64,000 nucleotides of DNA, from positions 62,001-126,000 of the forward strand of contig NZ_JANUDY010000009.1 in the NCBI RefSeq assembly GCF_024809975.1, written 5' to 3'. Of the stretch, positions 1-7,971 are shown in pieces. The notes below the pieces were generated by a model, which saw only the letters and a program-made list of their open reading frames with translations, was not told where the DNA came from and did no database searches. This DNA is from Comamonas sp. BIGb0152. GTDB lineage: Bacteria; Pseudomonadota; Gammaproteobacteria; Burkholderiales; Burkholderiaceae_C. Numbering within the stretch: the stretch's first letter is position 1; every line of letters begins with the position of its first letter. The position numbers were made by a program, and so were the translations under genes.

Positions 1-463
1 TGGCTTTGTGATGTTTTCTTGCTTCGGGCCCGATACCCTCAAAGAGCTGCGGGAGGCCTACGCCAGCCAGGGCTGGCCCGCTGCCAGCCATGAGTTCACC
101 GACATGCACGACTGGGGCGACATGCTGGTGCAGGCCGGCTTTGCCGAGCCGGTGATGGACATGGAGCGCATCAGCTTGTCGTATTCAGGCGCCGCCCAAT
201 TGCGCGCCGAGCTGCGCGAGCTGGGCCGCAACCTGCACCCAGCCCGCTTTGGCGGCCTGCGCGGCCGCCAGTGGCGTGAGCAGCTGGACGCTTTGCTGGC
301 CGCCAAGCTGGCCGATGCCCAAGAGCAAGGGCGCCTGGTGCTCTCCTTCGAGATCATCTACGGCCATGCCTTCAAACCCACACCGCGCATGAAAGTGCAG
401 GGTGAGAGCAGCATCAGCGTGCAGGACATGCAGCAGATGCTGCGCCAGGGGCGCATGGGCTAG
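1..463 (+). CDS. BioC-like SAM methyltransferase, C-terminal part (5' end outside window)
   Basis: The reading frame is already open at base 2 (codons for G, F, V, M), so the gene begins before the window. The visible part opens with the motif FSCFGPDTLKELR followed by W and E/D-rich text, which is the post-strand-4 region of malonyl-ACP O-methyltransferase BioC and its relatives in the class I SAM-dependent fold. The rest is the substrate-lid and C-terminal segment, with IIYGHAFKP near the end. BioC methylates malonyl-ACP to start pimeloyl synthesis for biotin. The SAM-binding glycine loop is not visible, so the exact enzyme cannot be fixed. The family is fairly sure; the BioC role is inference. 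Confidence 0.75.
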   Translation, partial: GFVMFSCFGPDTLKELREAYASQGWPAASHEFTDMHDWGDMLVQAGFAEPVMDMERISLSYSGAAQLRAELRELGRNLHPARFGGLRGRQWREQLDALLAAKLADAQEQGRLVLSFEIIYGHAFKPTPRMKVQGESSISVQDMQQMLRQGRMG

Positions 464-773
464 TACCGGAAGGCCTTGGCGGTTGGCGCTGATATACAAC
501 GCATCCGCAGGATCAGCAGGCGTCATGCCGCAGGTATTAACACATTCAGGCGCTGTCTAGTATTGGACAGTCGCTGTTGTGAATCTCCTATGATCCCGGG
601 ATTGCATGGGTTGCAATCTTGCGCGGTTGCGGCCATGCTCGCTGTAATGACAAAGTGGCATGGGTGCAAGCGGAGATGCACCCGGCGGTGTCTGCACCAC
701 GCGGTTGGATGGTTTCCCCAGCTATCCCAGCCTGCCCCTATAACGATGAGAAGATGAGAAGTAAGTGACAACT
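464..773. other. 310-bp gap upstream of the cytochrome oxidase cluster
   Basis: No convincing gene lies here; the short plus-strand frame at 476-757 has no recognisable protein and no ribosome site. A short inverted repeat, CTGTC (553-557) and GACAG (566-570), lies about 200 bp before coxB. It overlaps a TTGGAC (563-568), but the best downstream TATGAT (589-594) is 20 bp away, too far for a standard sigma-70 promoter. The gap presumably holds the oxidase promoter, but I cannot place it with confidence. Confidence 0.5.
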
Positions 774-2408
774 ATGAAAAGTGATTCTCATAAGCTGGCT
801 TCTTTGCTGCTGGTGATTGCATCCGGCCTCGCGTCCGCAGCGCATGCGGTGCAAAGTCTGCCGGGCGGCCCAGCGGTCGGGCAAATGAACCTGGCGCCCC
901 CCGTCACCCGCATTGCCCAGGAGCAGCACACGCTGCACTGGATGATGCTCTGGATCTGCACCATCATCTTTGTCGGCGTGTTCGCGGTGATGTTCTATTC
1001 CATCTGGAAGCACCGCAAATCCAAAGGCGCCGTCCCCGCCACCTTCCATGAATCGGTCACGGTCGAAGTCACCTGGACCGTGCTGCCTTTCATCATCGTC
1101 ATCCTGATGGCCTTGCCCGCGACCAAGGTGCTGGTCGCGCAAAAGGACACCACCAATGCCGACCTGACGATCAAGGTCACCGGCTACCAGTGGAAATGGG
1201 GCTATGACTACCTGACTGGCGAAGGCGAAGGCCTGGGCTTTATCTCCACCCTGGACAGCGGCCAGCGCGCCATGTCGAACAGCGGCGATGTCTCCAAGGC
1301 CCCCAATGACTACCTGCTGCGCGTGGACAAACCTTTGGTCGTGCCGGTCGACAAAAAGGTGCGCATCATCACCACCGCCGCCGATGTGATCCACTCGTTC
1401 ATGGTGCCTGCCTTCGGTATCAAACAGGATGCGATTCCCGGCTTTGTGCGCGACACCTGGTTCCGCGCCGAGAAAACCGGCGACTACTACGGCCAGTGCG
1501 CCGAGCTCTGTGGCAAGGAACATGCCTACATGCCCATCCATGTGAAGGTGTTGTCGGCCAGTGATTACACCGCATGGGTGGCTGAGCAAAAGAAGCTGCT
1601 CGCCGCCCAGGCCGATGACCCCAACAAGGTCTGGGAGCTGGCTGCGCTGGTGGCCCGGGGCGAGAAGGTCTATGCCGCCAACTGCGCCGCCTGCCACCAG
1701 GCCAACGGCAAGGGCGCAGGCCCCATCAAGGCCTTGGATGGCAGCCCCGTCGTGCTCGGCCCCACGGCCGACATGATGCACGCCGTGCTGGAAGGCCGCG
1801 CCAACGGCGCCATGCCGTCGTGGAAGCAGCTGAGCGATACCGACCTGGCAGCGGTCGTTACCTTTACCAAAAACCACTGGGGCAACAAGACCGGCACCAT
1901 GGTGCAGCCGGCCCAGTTTGTGGCGGCGCGTACCGGCAAATTCCCAGAAGGCGGCGGCACGGCGGCCGCAGCGGGTGCTGCTGAAGCCGCCCCTGCACCC
2001 GCCGCAGCAGCGCCTGCCGATACAGCGGCGGCACCTGCTGTCCCTGCGGCCTCGGCGTCTAGTCCGGCCGCAGCCGCTGCTGCACCGGCAGAAGCGCCCG
2101 TCTCCCAAATCCTGTTTGCCAGCGGCAAGAGCGATCTCGACAGCCAGGCCCAAGATGCGGTGAAAAAGGCGGCTACGACCTTGGCTGGCCAAAGCGGCAA
2201 GGTGGCGTTGTCCGGTTTTGTCGATGGCACCGGCAATGCCGACCAGAATGCGGTGCTGGCCAAGGAGCGCGCCCAGGCAGTGGCCAAGCTGCTGGTAGCG
2301 CAAGGCGTGGCAGAAGCACGCATTGAGATGCGCAAACCCCAAGCCATTACCGCAGGTGAGGGCGCTGACAGCCAGGCGCGCCGTGTTGATATTCTTGCTG
2401 CACCCTAA
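774..2408 (+). CDS. coxB: Cytochrome c oxidase subunit II, with cytochrome c domain and OmpA-like C-terminal domain
   Basis: Subunit II of an aa3-type terminal oxidase; it accepts electrons from cytochrome c through CuA. From the ATG at 774 (ribosome site GAGAAG just upstream; a GTG at 765 is the alternative) the protein has 544 residues: signal peptide to about 28, two membrane helices, then a cupredoxin domain with all CuA ligands visible (H207, C242, C246, H250, M253). A heme c site CAACH is at 304-308, with the distal Met region GAMPSW. An Ala/Pro-rich linker (about 395-442) leads to residues 443-544, which resemble an OmpA/MotB peptidoglycan-binding domain (ILFASGKSDL near its start, RRVDI at its end). 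Subunit II with a fused cytochrome c is common; the OmpA-like tail is unusual and raises the length well above the normal 300-400. Confidence 0.95.
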   Translation: MKSDSHKLASLLLVIASGLASAAHAVQSLPGGPAVGQMNLAPPVTRIAQEQHTLHWMMLWICTIIFVGVFAVMFYSIWKHRKSKGAVPATFHESVTVEVTWTVLPFIIVILMALPATKVLVAQKDTTNADLTIKVTGYQWKWGYDYLTGEGEGLGFISTLDSGQRAMSNSGDVSKAPNDYLLRVDKPLVVPVDKKVRIITTAADVIHSFMVPAFGIKQDAIPGFVRDTWFRAEKTGDYYGQCAELCGKEHAYMPIHVKVLSASDYTAWVAEQKKLLAAQADDPNKVWELAALVARGEKVYAANCAACHQANGKGAGPIKALDGSPVVLGPTADMMHAVLEGRANGAMPSWKQLSDTDLAAVVTFTKNHWGNKTGTMVQPAQFVAARTGKFPEGGGTAAAAGAAEAAPAPAAAAPADTAAAPAVPAASASSPAAAAAAPAEAPVSQILFASGKSDLDSQAQDAVKKAATTLAGQSGKVALSGFVDGTGNADQNAVLAKERAQAVAKLLVAQGVAEARIEMRKPQAITAGEGADSQARRVDILAAP

Positions 2409-2447
2409 AGCGTGCAAGCCCCAGAAGAGCCATCGGAGTCAAGATTT

Positions 2448-4109
2448 ATGAGCGCTGTTCTCCCCACAGACCCCAGCCATAGCGACCACGGCCATGCAGC
2501 GCCGGGCCACGCTGACCACGCCCATGATGACCACCACCATGGCGCGCCCACGGGCTGGCGGCGCTGGGTGTTTGCCACCAACCACAAAGACATTGGCACG
2601 CTCTACCTGCTGTTCTCGTTCACGATGCTGATGGTGGGCGGCGTGCTGGCGCTGCTGATCCGCGCCGAGCTGTTCCAGCCGGGGCTGCAATTGGTCAACC
2701 CCGAGCTGTTCAACCAGCTGACGACGATGCACGGGCTGATCATGGTGTTCGGCGCGATCATGCCGGCCTTTGTCGGCTTTGCGAACTGGATGCTGCCGCT
2801 GCAGATTGGCGCCAGCGACATGGCCTTTGCGCGCATGAACAACTTCAGCTTCTGGCTGATGATTCCGGCCGGCCTGATGCTGGTGGGCTCGTTCTTTATG
2901 CCTGGCGGCGCGCCAGCTGCGGGCTGGACCTTGTATGCGCCGCTGACCCTGCAAATGGGTCCGTCGATGGACACCAGCATCTTTGCGATGCACATCATGG
3001 GCGCATCGTCCATCATGGGCTCGATCAACATCATCGTCACCATTCTGAACATGCGCGCGCCGGGCATGACCTTGATGAAGATGCCGATGTTCGCCTGGAC
3101 CTGGCTGATCACCGCCTACCTGCTGATCGCCGTGATGCCGGTGCTGGCCGGCGCCATCACGATGACCTTGACGGACCGCCACTTCGGCACCAGCTTCTTC
3201 AACCCCGCTGGCGGTGGTGATCCGGTGATGTACCAGCATATCTTCTGGTTCTTCGGCCACCCCGAGGTCTACATCATGATCTTGCCGGCCTTTGGCATCA
3301 TCAGCCAGATCGTGCCGGCCTTCAGCCGCAAGAAGCTGTTTGGCTATGCCTCAATGGTCTACGCGGTGGCGGCGATTGCGATCCTGTCCTTCATCGTCTG
3401 GGCGCACCATATGTTCACTACCGGCATGCCGGTGACGGGCCAGCTGTTCTTCATGTACGCGACCATGCTGATCTCGGTGCCGACGGCCGTGAAGATCTTC
3501 AACTGGGTGGCGACGATGTGGCGCGGCTCGATGACCTTCGAGACCCCCATGCTGTTCTCGGTGGGTTTTATCTTTGTGTTCACGATGGGCGGCTTTACCG
3601 GCCTGATCCTGTCGATGGCGCCGATCGATATCCAGCTGCAGGACACCTACTACGTGGTGGCCCACTTCCACTATGTGCTGGTAGCGGGTTCGCTGTTCTC
3701 GATGTTCGCCGGCTACTACTACTGGGCGCCCAAGTGGACCGGCGTGATGTACTCCGAAGCACGCGGCCGCATCCATTTCTGGGGCTCGCTGATCTTCTTC
3801 AATATCACCTTCTTCCCGATGCACTTTCTGGGCTTGGCCGGCATGCCACGCCGCTACGCCGACTACCCGATGCAGTTTGCCGATTTCAACATGATCGCCT
3901 CAATCGGTGCCTTCGGCTTTGGTTTCATGCAGGTGTACTTCTTCGCCTTTGTGGTCTGGCCTGCCATGCGCCACCGGGGCGAGAAAGCGCCCCAAAAGCC
4001 CTGGGAAGGTGCCGAAGGCCTGGAGTGGGAAGTTCCCTCCCCCGCGCCTTTCCACACCTTTGAGACCCCGCCCAAGCTGGACGCTACCGCCACCAAGGTG
4101 ATTGGATGA
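2448..4109 (+). CDS. coxA: Cytochrome c oxidase subunit I
   Basis: Catalytic subunit of the aa3 oxidase: it reduces O2 at the heme a3-CuB centre and pumps protons. The ATG at 2448 follows GGAGTCAAG; 553 residues. All ligand histidines are visible: H95 (heme a, in TTMHGLIMVF), H271 with crosslink partner Y275 (GHPEVY), H320-H321 (WAHHMF, CuB), and H406 and H408 (AHFHY, heme a3 and heme a). The HPEVY/Tyr pattern places it with A-type heme-copper oxidases. The N-terminal 35 residues are very rich in His and Asp (about eleven His), before the conserved TNHKDIGTLY; this tail is not part of the catalytic core and could bind metal, though that is inference. The stop codon overlaps the next start. 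Confidence 0.97.
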   Translation: MSAVLPTDPSHSDHGHAAPGHADHAHDDHHHGAPTGWRRWVFATNHKDIGTLYLLFSFTMLMVGGVLALLIRAELFQPGLQLVNPELFNQLTTMHGLIMVFGAIMPAFVGFANWMLPLQIGASDMAFARMNNFSFWLMIPAGLMLVGSFFMPGGAPAAGWTLYAPLTLQMGPSMDTSIFAMHIMGASSIMGSINIIVTILNMRAPGMTLMKMPMFAWTWLITAYLLIAVMPVLAGAITMTLTDRHFGTSFFNPAGGGDPVMYQHIFWFFGHPEVYIMILPAFGIISQIVPAFSRKKLFGYASMVYAVAAIAILSFIVWAHHMFTTGMPVTGQLFFMYATMLISVPTAVKIFNWVATMWRGSMTFETPMLFSVGFIFVFTMGGFTGLILSMAPIDIQLQDTYYVVAHFHYVLVAGSLFSMFAGYYYWAPKWTGVMYSEARGRIHFWGSLIFFNITFFPMHFLGLAGMPRRYADYPMQFADFNMIASIGAFGFGFMQVYFFAFVVWPAMRHRGEKAPQKPWEGAEGLEWEVPSPAPFHTFETPPKLDATATKVIG

Positions 4110-4213
4110 CCAGTCCGGCGCAGCGCAAGGCCAACCGGCGATTGGCATGGATTTTGGCGTCGATCGCAGTGGCGTTCTTTATCGGATTCTTGGTAAAAAT
4201 GACGGTGCTCTAG
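4106..4213 (+). CDS. Small cytochrome oxidase assembly protein (35 aa)
   Basis: A 35-residue frame starts in the ATGA that overlaps the coxA stop and ends at TAG 4211-4213. It has a basic N-terminus (QRKANRRLAW) followed by a single hydrophobic stretch of about 16 residues and a short MTVL end, so it should be a single-pass inner-membrane peptide with its basic side in the cytoplasm. Very short genes of this kind between coxA and ctaG are known in Burkholderiales as small oxidase assembly proteins; the role in copper or subunit assembly is inferred from position. The gene is easy to miss because of its length. Confidence 0.75.
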   Translation: MTSPAQRKANRRLAWILASIAVAFFIGFLVKMTVL

Positions 4214-4231
4214 CAGCACAGGGAGCAGCAG

Positions 4232-4858
4232 GTGAGCAGACACGCAGAAAACGCGAAGATGGTGGGAAAGCTGGCCGTGGTCGCCTTTGGCATGTTTGCC
4301 TTCGGCTATGCGCTGATCCCGCTGTACAAGCGCATCTGCGAGGTCACGGGCATCAATATTCTGGCGCTGACCGAGCGCGATGTGCCGGGCAATGGCACGG
4401 CGGGCAAGAACGTCAAGCTCAACAGCCAGATCGACGAGAGCCGCACCATCACCGTGGAGTTCGATGCGAATGCGCGCGGGCCCTGGAGCTTCAAGCCGGC
4501 GGTGCGCTCGATGCAGGTGCATCCCGGCGCGCTGAGCACGGTGATGTACGAGTTCCGCAATGAGCAGGACCACCGCATGTCGGCACAGGCGATTCCCAGC
4601 TATGCGCCCAAACAGGCGGCACCGTATTTCAACAAGCTGGAATGCTTTTGCTTTAACCAGTACACCCTGGAGCCCGGCGAGCAGCGCGAGTGGCCAGTGG
4701 CCTTTGTCATCGACCCCAAGCTGTCCAAGGATGTGACGACCATCACCTTGTCCTATACCTTCTTTGAGGTCGGTGGCCGTATCCCCGCAGCGCCTGCATC
4801 GACGGCGGTGCTGGTGCCTGCGGTCCCAGGCAGCCCGGTGCAAGCAGGGGCATCCTGA
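4232..4858 (+). CDS. ctaG: Cytochrome c oxidase assembly protein CtaG/Cox11
   Basis: Membrane-anchored copper chaperone that delivers copper to the CuB site of subunit I. The start is GTG at 4232, with GGGAG about 6 bp upstream; 208 residues. It has one N-terminal membrane helix (about 10-30) and a periplasmic immunoglobulin-like domain. The Cox11 copper motif CFCF is at 138-141 (C138, C140), followed by the family signature NQYTLEPGE. A Pro/Ala-rich tail follows residue 185. The stop overlaps the ATG of the next gene by one base. Placement between coxA and coxC is the usual Burkholderiales order. Confidence 0.95.
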   Translation: MSRHAENAKMVGKLAVVAFGMFAFGYALIPLYKRICEVTGINILALTERDVPGNGTAGKNVKLNSQIDESRTITVEFDANARGPWSFKPAVRSMQVHPGALSTVMYEFRNEQDHRMSAQAIPSYAPKQAAPYFNKLECFCFNQYTLEPGEQREWPVAFVIDPKLSKDVTTITLSYTFFEVGGRIPAAPASTAVLVPAVPGSPVQAGAS

Positions 4859-5070
4859 TGGCCAGCGCGCCCGGCCCCCATCCGCCGCGCAAAGGCAATC
4901 TGTGGCGCACCGTCAAGGCCGTGGCCTGGTCCATGCTGGGGGTGCGCAAGAGTTCGGAATGGCAGGAGGATGGCGTGCAAGTCACGCCGTTGCAGGTGAT
5001 CGCTGTAGGCTTGGTCGCGATTTTCCTGTTTGTCTTGGGGTTGATGGCCCTGGTGCAGTGGCTGGTTTGA
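4858..5070 (+). CDS. DUF2970 small membrane protein
   Basis: This 70-residue protein starts at the ATG sharing one base with the ctaG stop. The N-terminal half is basic and soluble (PRKGNLWRTVKAVAWSMLGVRKSSEWQED), and the C-terminal half is a single membrane helix (about 47-67) ending in WLV. This matches the DUF2970 family, regularly found inside the cox operons of Burkholderiales. No enzymatic motif is present. Its position, tightly coupled to ctaG, suggests a helper in oxidase assembly or stability, but the function is not known. Confidence 0.85.
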   Translation: MASAPGPHPPRKGNLWRTVKAVAWSMLGVRKSSEWQEDGVQVTPLQVIAVGLVAIFLFVLGLMALVQWLV

Positions 5071-5122
5071 TGCCAGTATCGGCATCGTCGAAGAATGAAT
5101 TAAACAACTATCAGGAGCAGCG

Positions 5123-6004
5123 ATGAGTGCGACACCCCATGGCACCACACCGTACTACTATGTTCCGGCCGAGTCCCGCCACCCGGTGATGGCGGCCATT
5201 GGCCTGGGCTTTGTGATTGCCGGTGCAGGCAACTGGGTCAACGGCCACACCTGGGGCATGTACCTGCTCTTTGTCGGCATTGCCTGGTGGCTGTTTGTGC
5301 TCTACCAGTGGTTTGGCGATGCGATCCGCGAGAGCGAGCAGGGGCTGTACAGCCACCGCATCGACCTGTCCTACCGCTGGAGCATGAGCTGGTTCATCTT
5401 CTCGGAGGTGATGTTCTTTGGCGCCTTCTTCACCGCGCTGTGGTGGGCCCGGGCCCATTCGCTGCCAGCATTGGGCAGCTTGGACAATGCCATTCTCTGG
5501 CCCGACTTCAAGGCCGTCTGGCCGAGTGTGGAAATGGGCGCCACCGGCTCGCCGGCGGGCACGGTCGATCCGTTCCAGACCGTGGGCCCTTTCTGGCTGC
5601 CCACCATCAATACCGCTTTGCTGCTGACATCGGGTGTCACCCTGACCATTGCCCACCATGCACTGCAGGCCGATATGCGCCGCAAATGCATCCGCTTCAT
5701 GTGGATGACTGTCGTGCTGGGCATCATCTTCCTGTGCGTACAGGGCTATGAGTACTACCACCTCTACACCGAACTGAACCTCAAGCTCAACTCCGGTGCT
5801 TACGGCTCCACCTTCTACATGCTCACGGGCTTCCACGGCCTGCATGTGTTTGTGGGCATGCTCATGCTGCTGGTCATTACCTTGCGTCTGCAAAAAGGCC
5901 ATTTCACGGCCAAGAAGCATTTTGGCTTTGAAGGGGCAGCCTGGTACTGGCACTTTGTTGATGTGGTCTGGCTGGGCCTTTACGTCGTCGTCTACTGGAT
6001 GTGA
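5123..6004 (+). CDS. coxC: Cytochrome c oxidase subunit III
   Basis: Subunit III stabilises subunit I and supports proton uptake. The ATG at 5123 has CAGGAG 8 bp upstream; 293 residues with seven membrane helices and a soluble loop between the second and third pairs (about 110-160). Recognisable family text includes SWFIFSEVMFFGAFF near the middle and GFHGLHVFVG and WYWHFVDVVWLGLYVVVY at the C-terminus. The Glu in the SEVMFFGAFF helix is the conserved subunit III carboxylate. It closes the first part of the cluster and faces the opposing DUF2909 gene. Confidence 0.97.
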   Translation: MSATPHGTTPYYYVPAESRHPVMAAIGLGFVIAGAGNWVNGHTWGMYLLFVGIAWWLFVLYQWFGDAIRESEQGLYSHRIDLSYRWSMSWFIFSEVMFFGAFFTALWWARAHSLPALGSLDNAILWPDFKAVWPSVEMGATGSPAGTVDPFQTVGPFWLPTINTALLLTSGVTLTIAHHALQADMRRKCIRFMWMTVVLGIIFLCVQGYEYYHLYTELNLKLNSGAYGSTFYMLTGFHGLHVFVGMLMLLVITLRLQKGHFTAKKHFGFEGAAWYWHFVDVVWLGLYVVVYWM

Positions 6005-6060
6005 GAGCGACGGGCTTGGCGCGCTGTGGGTGCGCAGGCCCGACTCTTGGAAGAGGGTGC

Positions 6061-6279
6061 TTAAGCCCCCAGCGGAATGCCATGGGGCTGCAAGTAGCCC
6101 AGCTTCCAGGCCAGCAAGATGCCGGCAAACACCAACACGGATATCGCTATGCGCAAGGTCAGCGCCCAGGCCATGCGCTTGCTACCGGCTTCGGACTGGT
6201 TGCCGCGCAACATGAACAGCCCGGCAGCGGCCAGGCAGGCGAGTATCACCACAAAGGCGAGTGCGATGAGCAGGTGCAT
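6061..6279 (-). CDS. DUF2909 twin-transmembrane protein
   Basis: This 72-residue minus-strand gene lies between coxC and SURF1. The start at 6279 is preceded on its own strand by GAGGACAGCAC. Two membrane helices (about 3-22 and 44-64) are separated by a short polar loop (RGNQSEAGSKRMAW). This is the DUF2909 or twin-transmembrane family, which commonly sits in this place in Burkholderiales oxidase clusters. It is transcribed against the operon and ends 57 bp from the coxC stop, so it has its own promoter in 6280-6473. Function unknown; an oxidase-linked role is inferred from conserved synteny. Confidence 0.8.
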   Translation of the reverse strand: MHLLIALAFVVILACLAAAGLFMLRGNQSEAGSKRMAWALTLRIAISVLVFAGILLAWKLGYLQPHGIPLGA

Positions 6280-6473
6280 GGTGCTGTCCTCGGAAATTTT
6301 TAACGGCAGGGTATGTAGGCTGGCGATGTGTACCGCCGCATCCCGGTGCTTGCTGCCATTGTGCGGCAGCACTAAGCAGGGCACCATCGGCGGCCACCCC
6401 AATGCCATCCGCTTTTTGGTCGCAGATGCGGGTCGTGCTGGCTGCGGATATCGGCGCACGGTATAACCCACAG

Positions 6474-7289
6474 ATGCCCGCTGTATCCGCCTCTCCCTCC
6501 GCCGTCGAACGCAATGAACGCCTGCGTTTTTTGCTGATCACCATAGCCGCAGCGGCCTCGATGCTGCTGACCGCCTCGCTGGGATTCTGGCAGCTGCGCC
6601 GCGCCGATCAGAAGCTGGCCTACCAGGCACAGCTGGATGCCCGTGCCGCCTTGCCGGCGCTGGACGGGGCCAGCTTGCTGCAGCCCATGGGCGAGGCCGA
6701 AAGGGCCAGCCTGCAGCACCGGCAGGTGGTACTGCGTGGTGAATGGTTGCCCGCGTACACCGTCTACCTGGACAACCGCCAGATGCAGGCGCGCCCCGGC
6801 TTCTATGTGCTGACGCCGCTGCGCTTGCTGGGCGAGGCAGCCCCAGGCCAGCCGCAGACCGTGCTGGTGCAGCGCGGCTGGGCACCCCGCAATTTTGAAG
6901 ACCGGCTGACCTTGCCTGATGTGCAAACGCCTGCGGGTACTGTGCAAGTGCAGGGCCGCGTTGCGGGCCAGCCGGCACGGCTTTTCGAGCTGCCGACGCC
7001 CGCCGGTACCCCAGGGGTTTCCCGAATCCGGCAAAATCTCGATACCGACAGTTACGCGCAGGAGACAGGCCAGGCCCTGGCTGCGCTGACCGTGGTGCAG
7101 ACGGGGCCGTCCAGTGATGGCCTTTTGCGCGACTGGTCCGTAGTAGGCAGCGGCGTGGAAAAGCATTATGGTTATGCATTTCAATGGTTTGGTCTGTGTA
7201 GCCTGATTGCGATCCTCTATGTCTGGTTCCAAATTGTCCGACGTGTCCTTCGACGCCGCCGCCACGCAGGCACCACCGCCCGCGGATGA
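6474..7289 (+). CDS. SURF1 family cytochrome oxidase assembly protein
   Basis: SURF1 (Shy1) helps insert heme a into subunit I. The frame is open from 6402, but the ATG at 6474 (MPAVSASPSA) gives the usual length, 271 residues; no strong ribosome site is visible, so the start is moderately sure. A membrane helix lies at about 20-40, followed by the family motif LGFWQLRRADQK. The periplasmic part contains GEWLP, YLDNRQM and VLVQRGWAP, and the C-terminal helix carries HYGYAFQWFGL, the SURF1 signature. The last 71 bases overlap the next gene in another frame. Confidence 0.92.
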   Translation: MPAVSASPSAVERNERLRFLLITIAAAASMLLTASLGFWQLRRADQKLAYQAQLDARAALPALDGASLLQPMGEAERASLQHRQVVLRGEWLPAYTVYLDNRQMQARPGFYVLTPLRLLGEAAPGQPQTVLVQRGWAPRNFEDRLTLPDVQTPAGTVQVQGRVAGQPARLFELPTPAGTPGVSRIRQNLDTDSYAQETGQALAALTVVQTGPSSDGLLRDWSVVGSGVEKHYGYAFQWFGLCSLIAILYVWFQIVRRVLRRRRHAGTTARG

Positions 7290-7959
7290 GGCGCTGCTGG
7301 GCCTGACCGTGCATGGCTTGCCGCCTGCCGAGCAGGCCGAGGCGGCGCTGGAGGTGGCTGAGCGTTCGCGCAGCGGCCGCCTCAAGATGCTGCTGGTGCT
7401 GCTGGTCTGTGCGGCACCGGTGATTGCCTCCTACTTCACCTATTACGTGATCCGGCCCGAGGGGCGGCGCAATTTTGGCGAGCTGGTCAGCCAGCAACCG
7501 ACGATTCCGGCCGCGCAGGTGCAAACCCTCGATGGCCAGCCCTTTGATCTGCAAAGCCTCAAGGGGCAGTGGTTGCTGCTGAGCGCCTCGGGCGCGGCCT
7601 GCGACGAGGTCTGCCAGAACAACCTCTACCTGCAGCGCCAGTTGCGCGAGAGCCTGGGCCGCGAAAAAGACCGGCTGGACTGGGTCTGGCTGGTCACCGA
7701 TGACGGCGTGCCACCTCCGGCGCTGCGCGCCGCGATGGACCAGGCCACCGTGCTGCGGGTGCCCCAGGCGCTGGTGGCCCAGTGGCTGCAGCCGGCCGCC
7801 GGCCAGCAGCTGGGCGAACATTTGTATGTGGTGGACCCGCTGGGCCACTGGATGATGCGGTTTCCGGCCCGGCTTGACCGCTCCGATGCGGCCAAGGCGC
7901 GCAAGGATCTGGAGCGCTTGCTGCGTGCGTCGTCCAGTTGGGACCAGGAAGGGCGGTAG
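7219..7959 (+). CDS. SCO/thioredoxin-like membrane-anchored protein
   Basis: A 246-residue protein; the ATG at 7219 lies inside the SURF1 coding region, so the two overlap by 71 bp, and no good ribosome site is seen. One membrane helix is at about 57-78. The periplasmic part begins TLDGQPFDLQSLKGQW and carries C128-x3-C132 (ACDEVC) where SCO proteins have CPDVC. The expected distal copper-ligand His region is replaced by LYVVDPLGHWMMRFP, so the copper site may be incomplete. It sits between SURF1 and ctaA, the place of uncharacterised oxidase accessory proteins in this group. A redox or chaperone role in CuA assembly is inference. Confidence 0.7.
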   Translation: MSGSKLSDVSFDAAATQAPPPADEALLGLTVHGLPPAEQAEAALEVAERSRSGRLKMLLVLLVCAAPVIASYFTYYVIRPEGRRNFGELVSQQPTIPAAQVQTLDGQPFDLQSLKGQWLLLSASGAACDEVCQNNLYLQRQLRESLGREKDRLDWVWLVTDDGVPPPALRAAMDQATVLRVPQALVAQWLQPAAGQQLGEHLYVVDPLGHWMMRFPARLDRSDAAKARKDLERLLRASSSWDQEGR

Positions 7960-7971
7960 TGGATAGCTAGT

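Noticed and set aside
563..594. TTGGAC and TATGAT as a sigma-70 promoter for coxB.
   Set aside because: The 20-bp spacing is outside the normal range and the location is about 180 bp before the gene; not enough to call.
476..757. A 93-residue plus-strand frame upstream of coxB.
   Set aside because: No family similarity, no ribosome site, and Cys/Arg-rich text like translated noncoding DNA.
738..2417. A 559-residue minus-strand frame opposite coxB.
   Set aside because: Antisense to a clear cytochrome oxidase subunit; composition typical of a reverse shadow.
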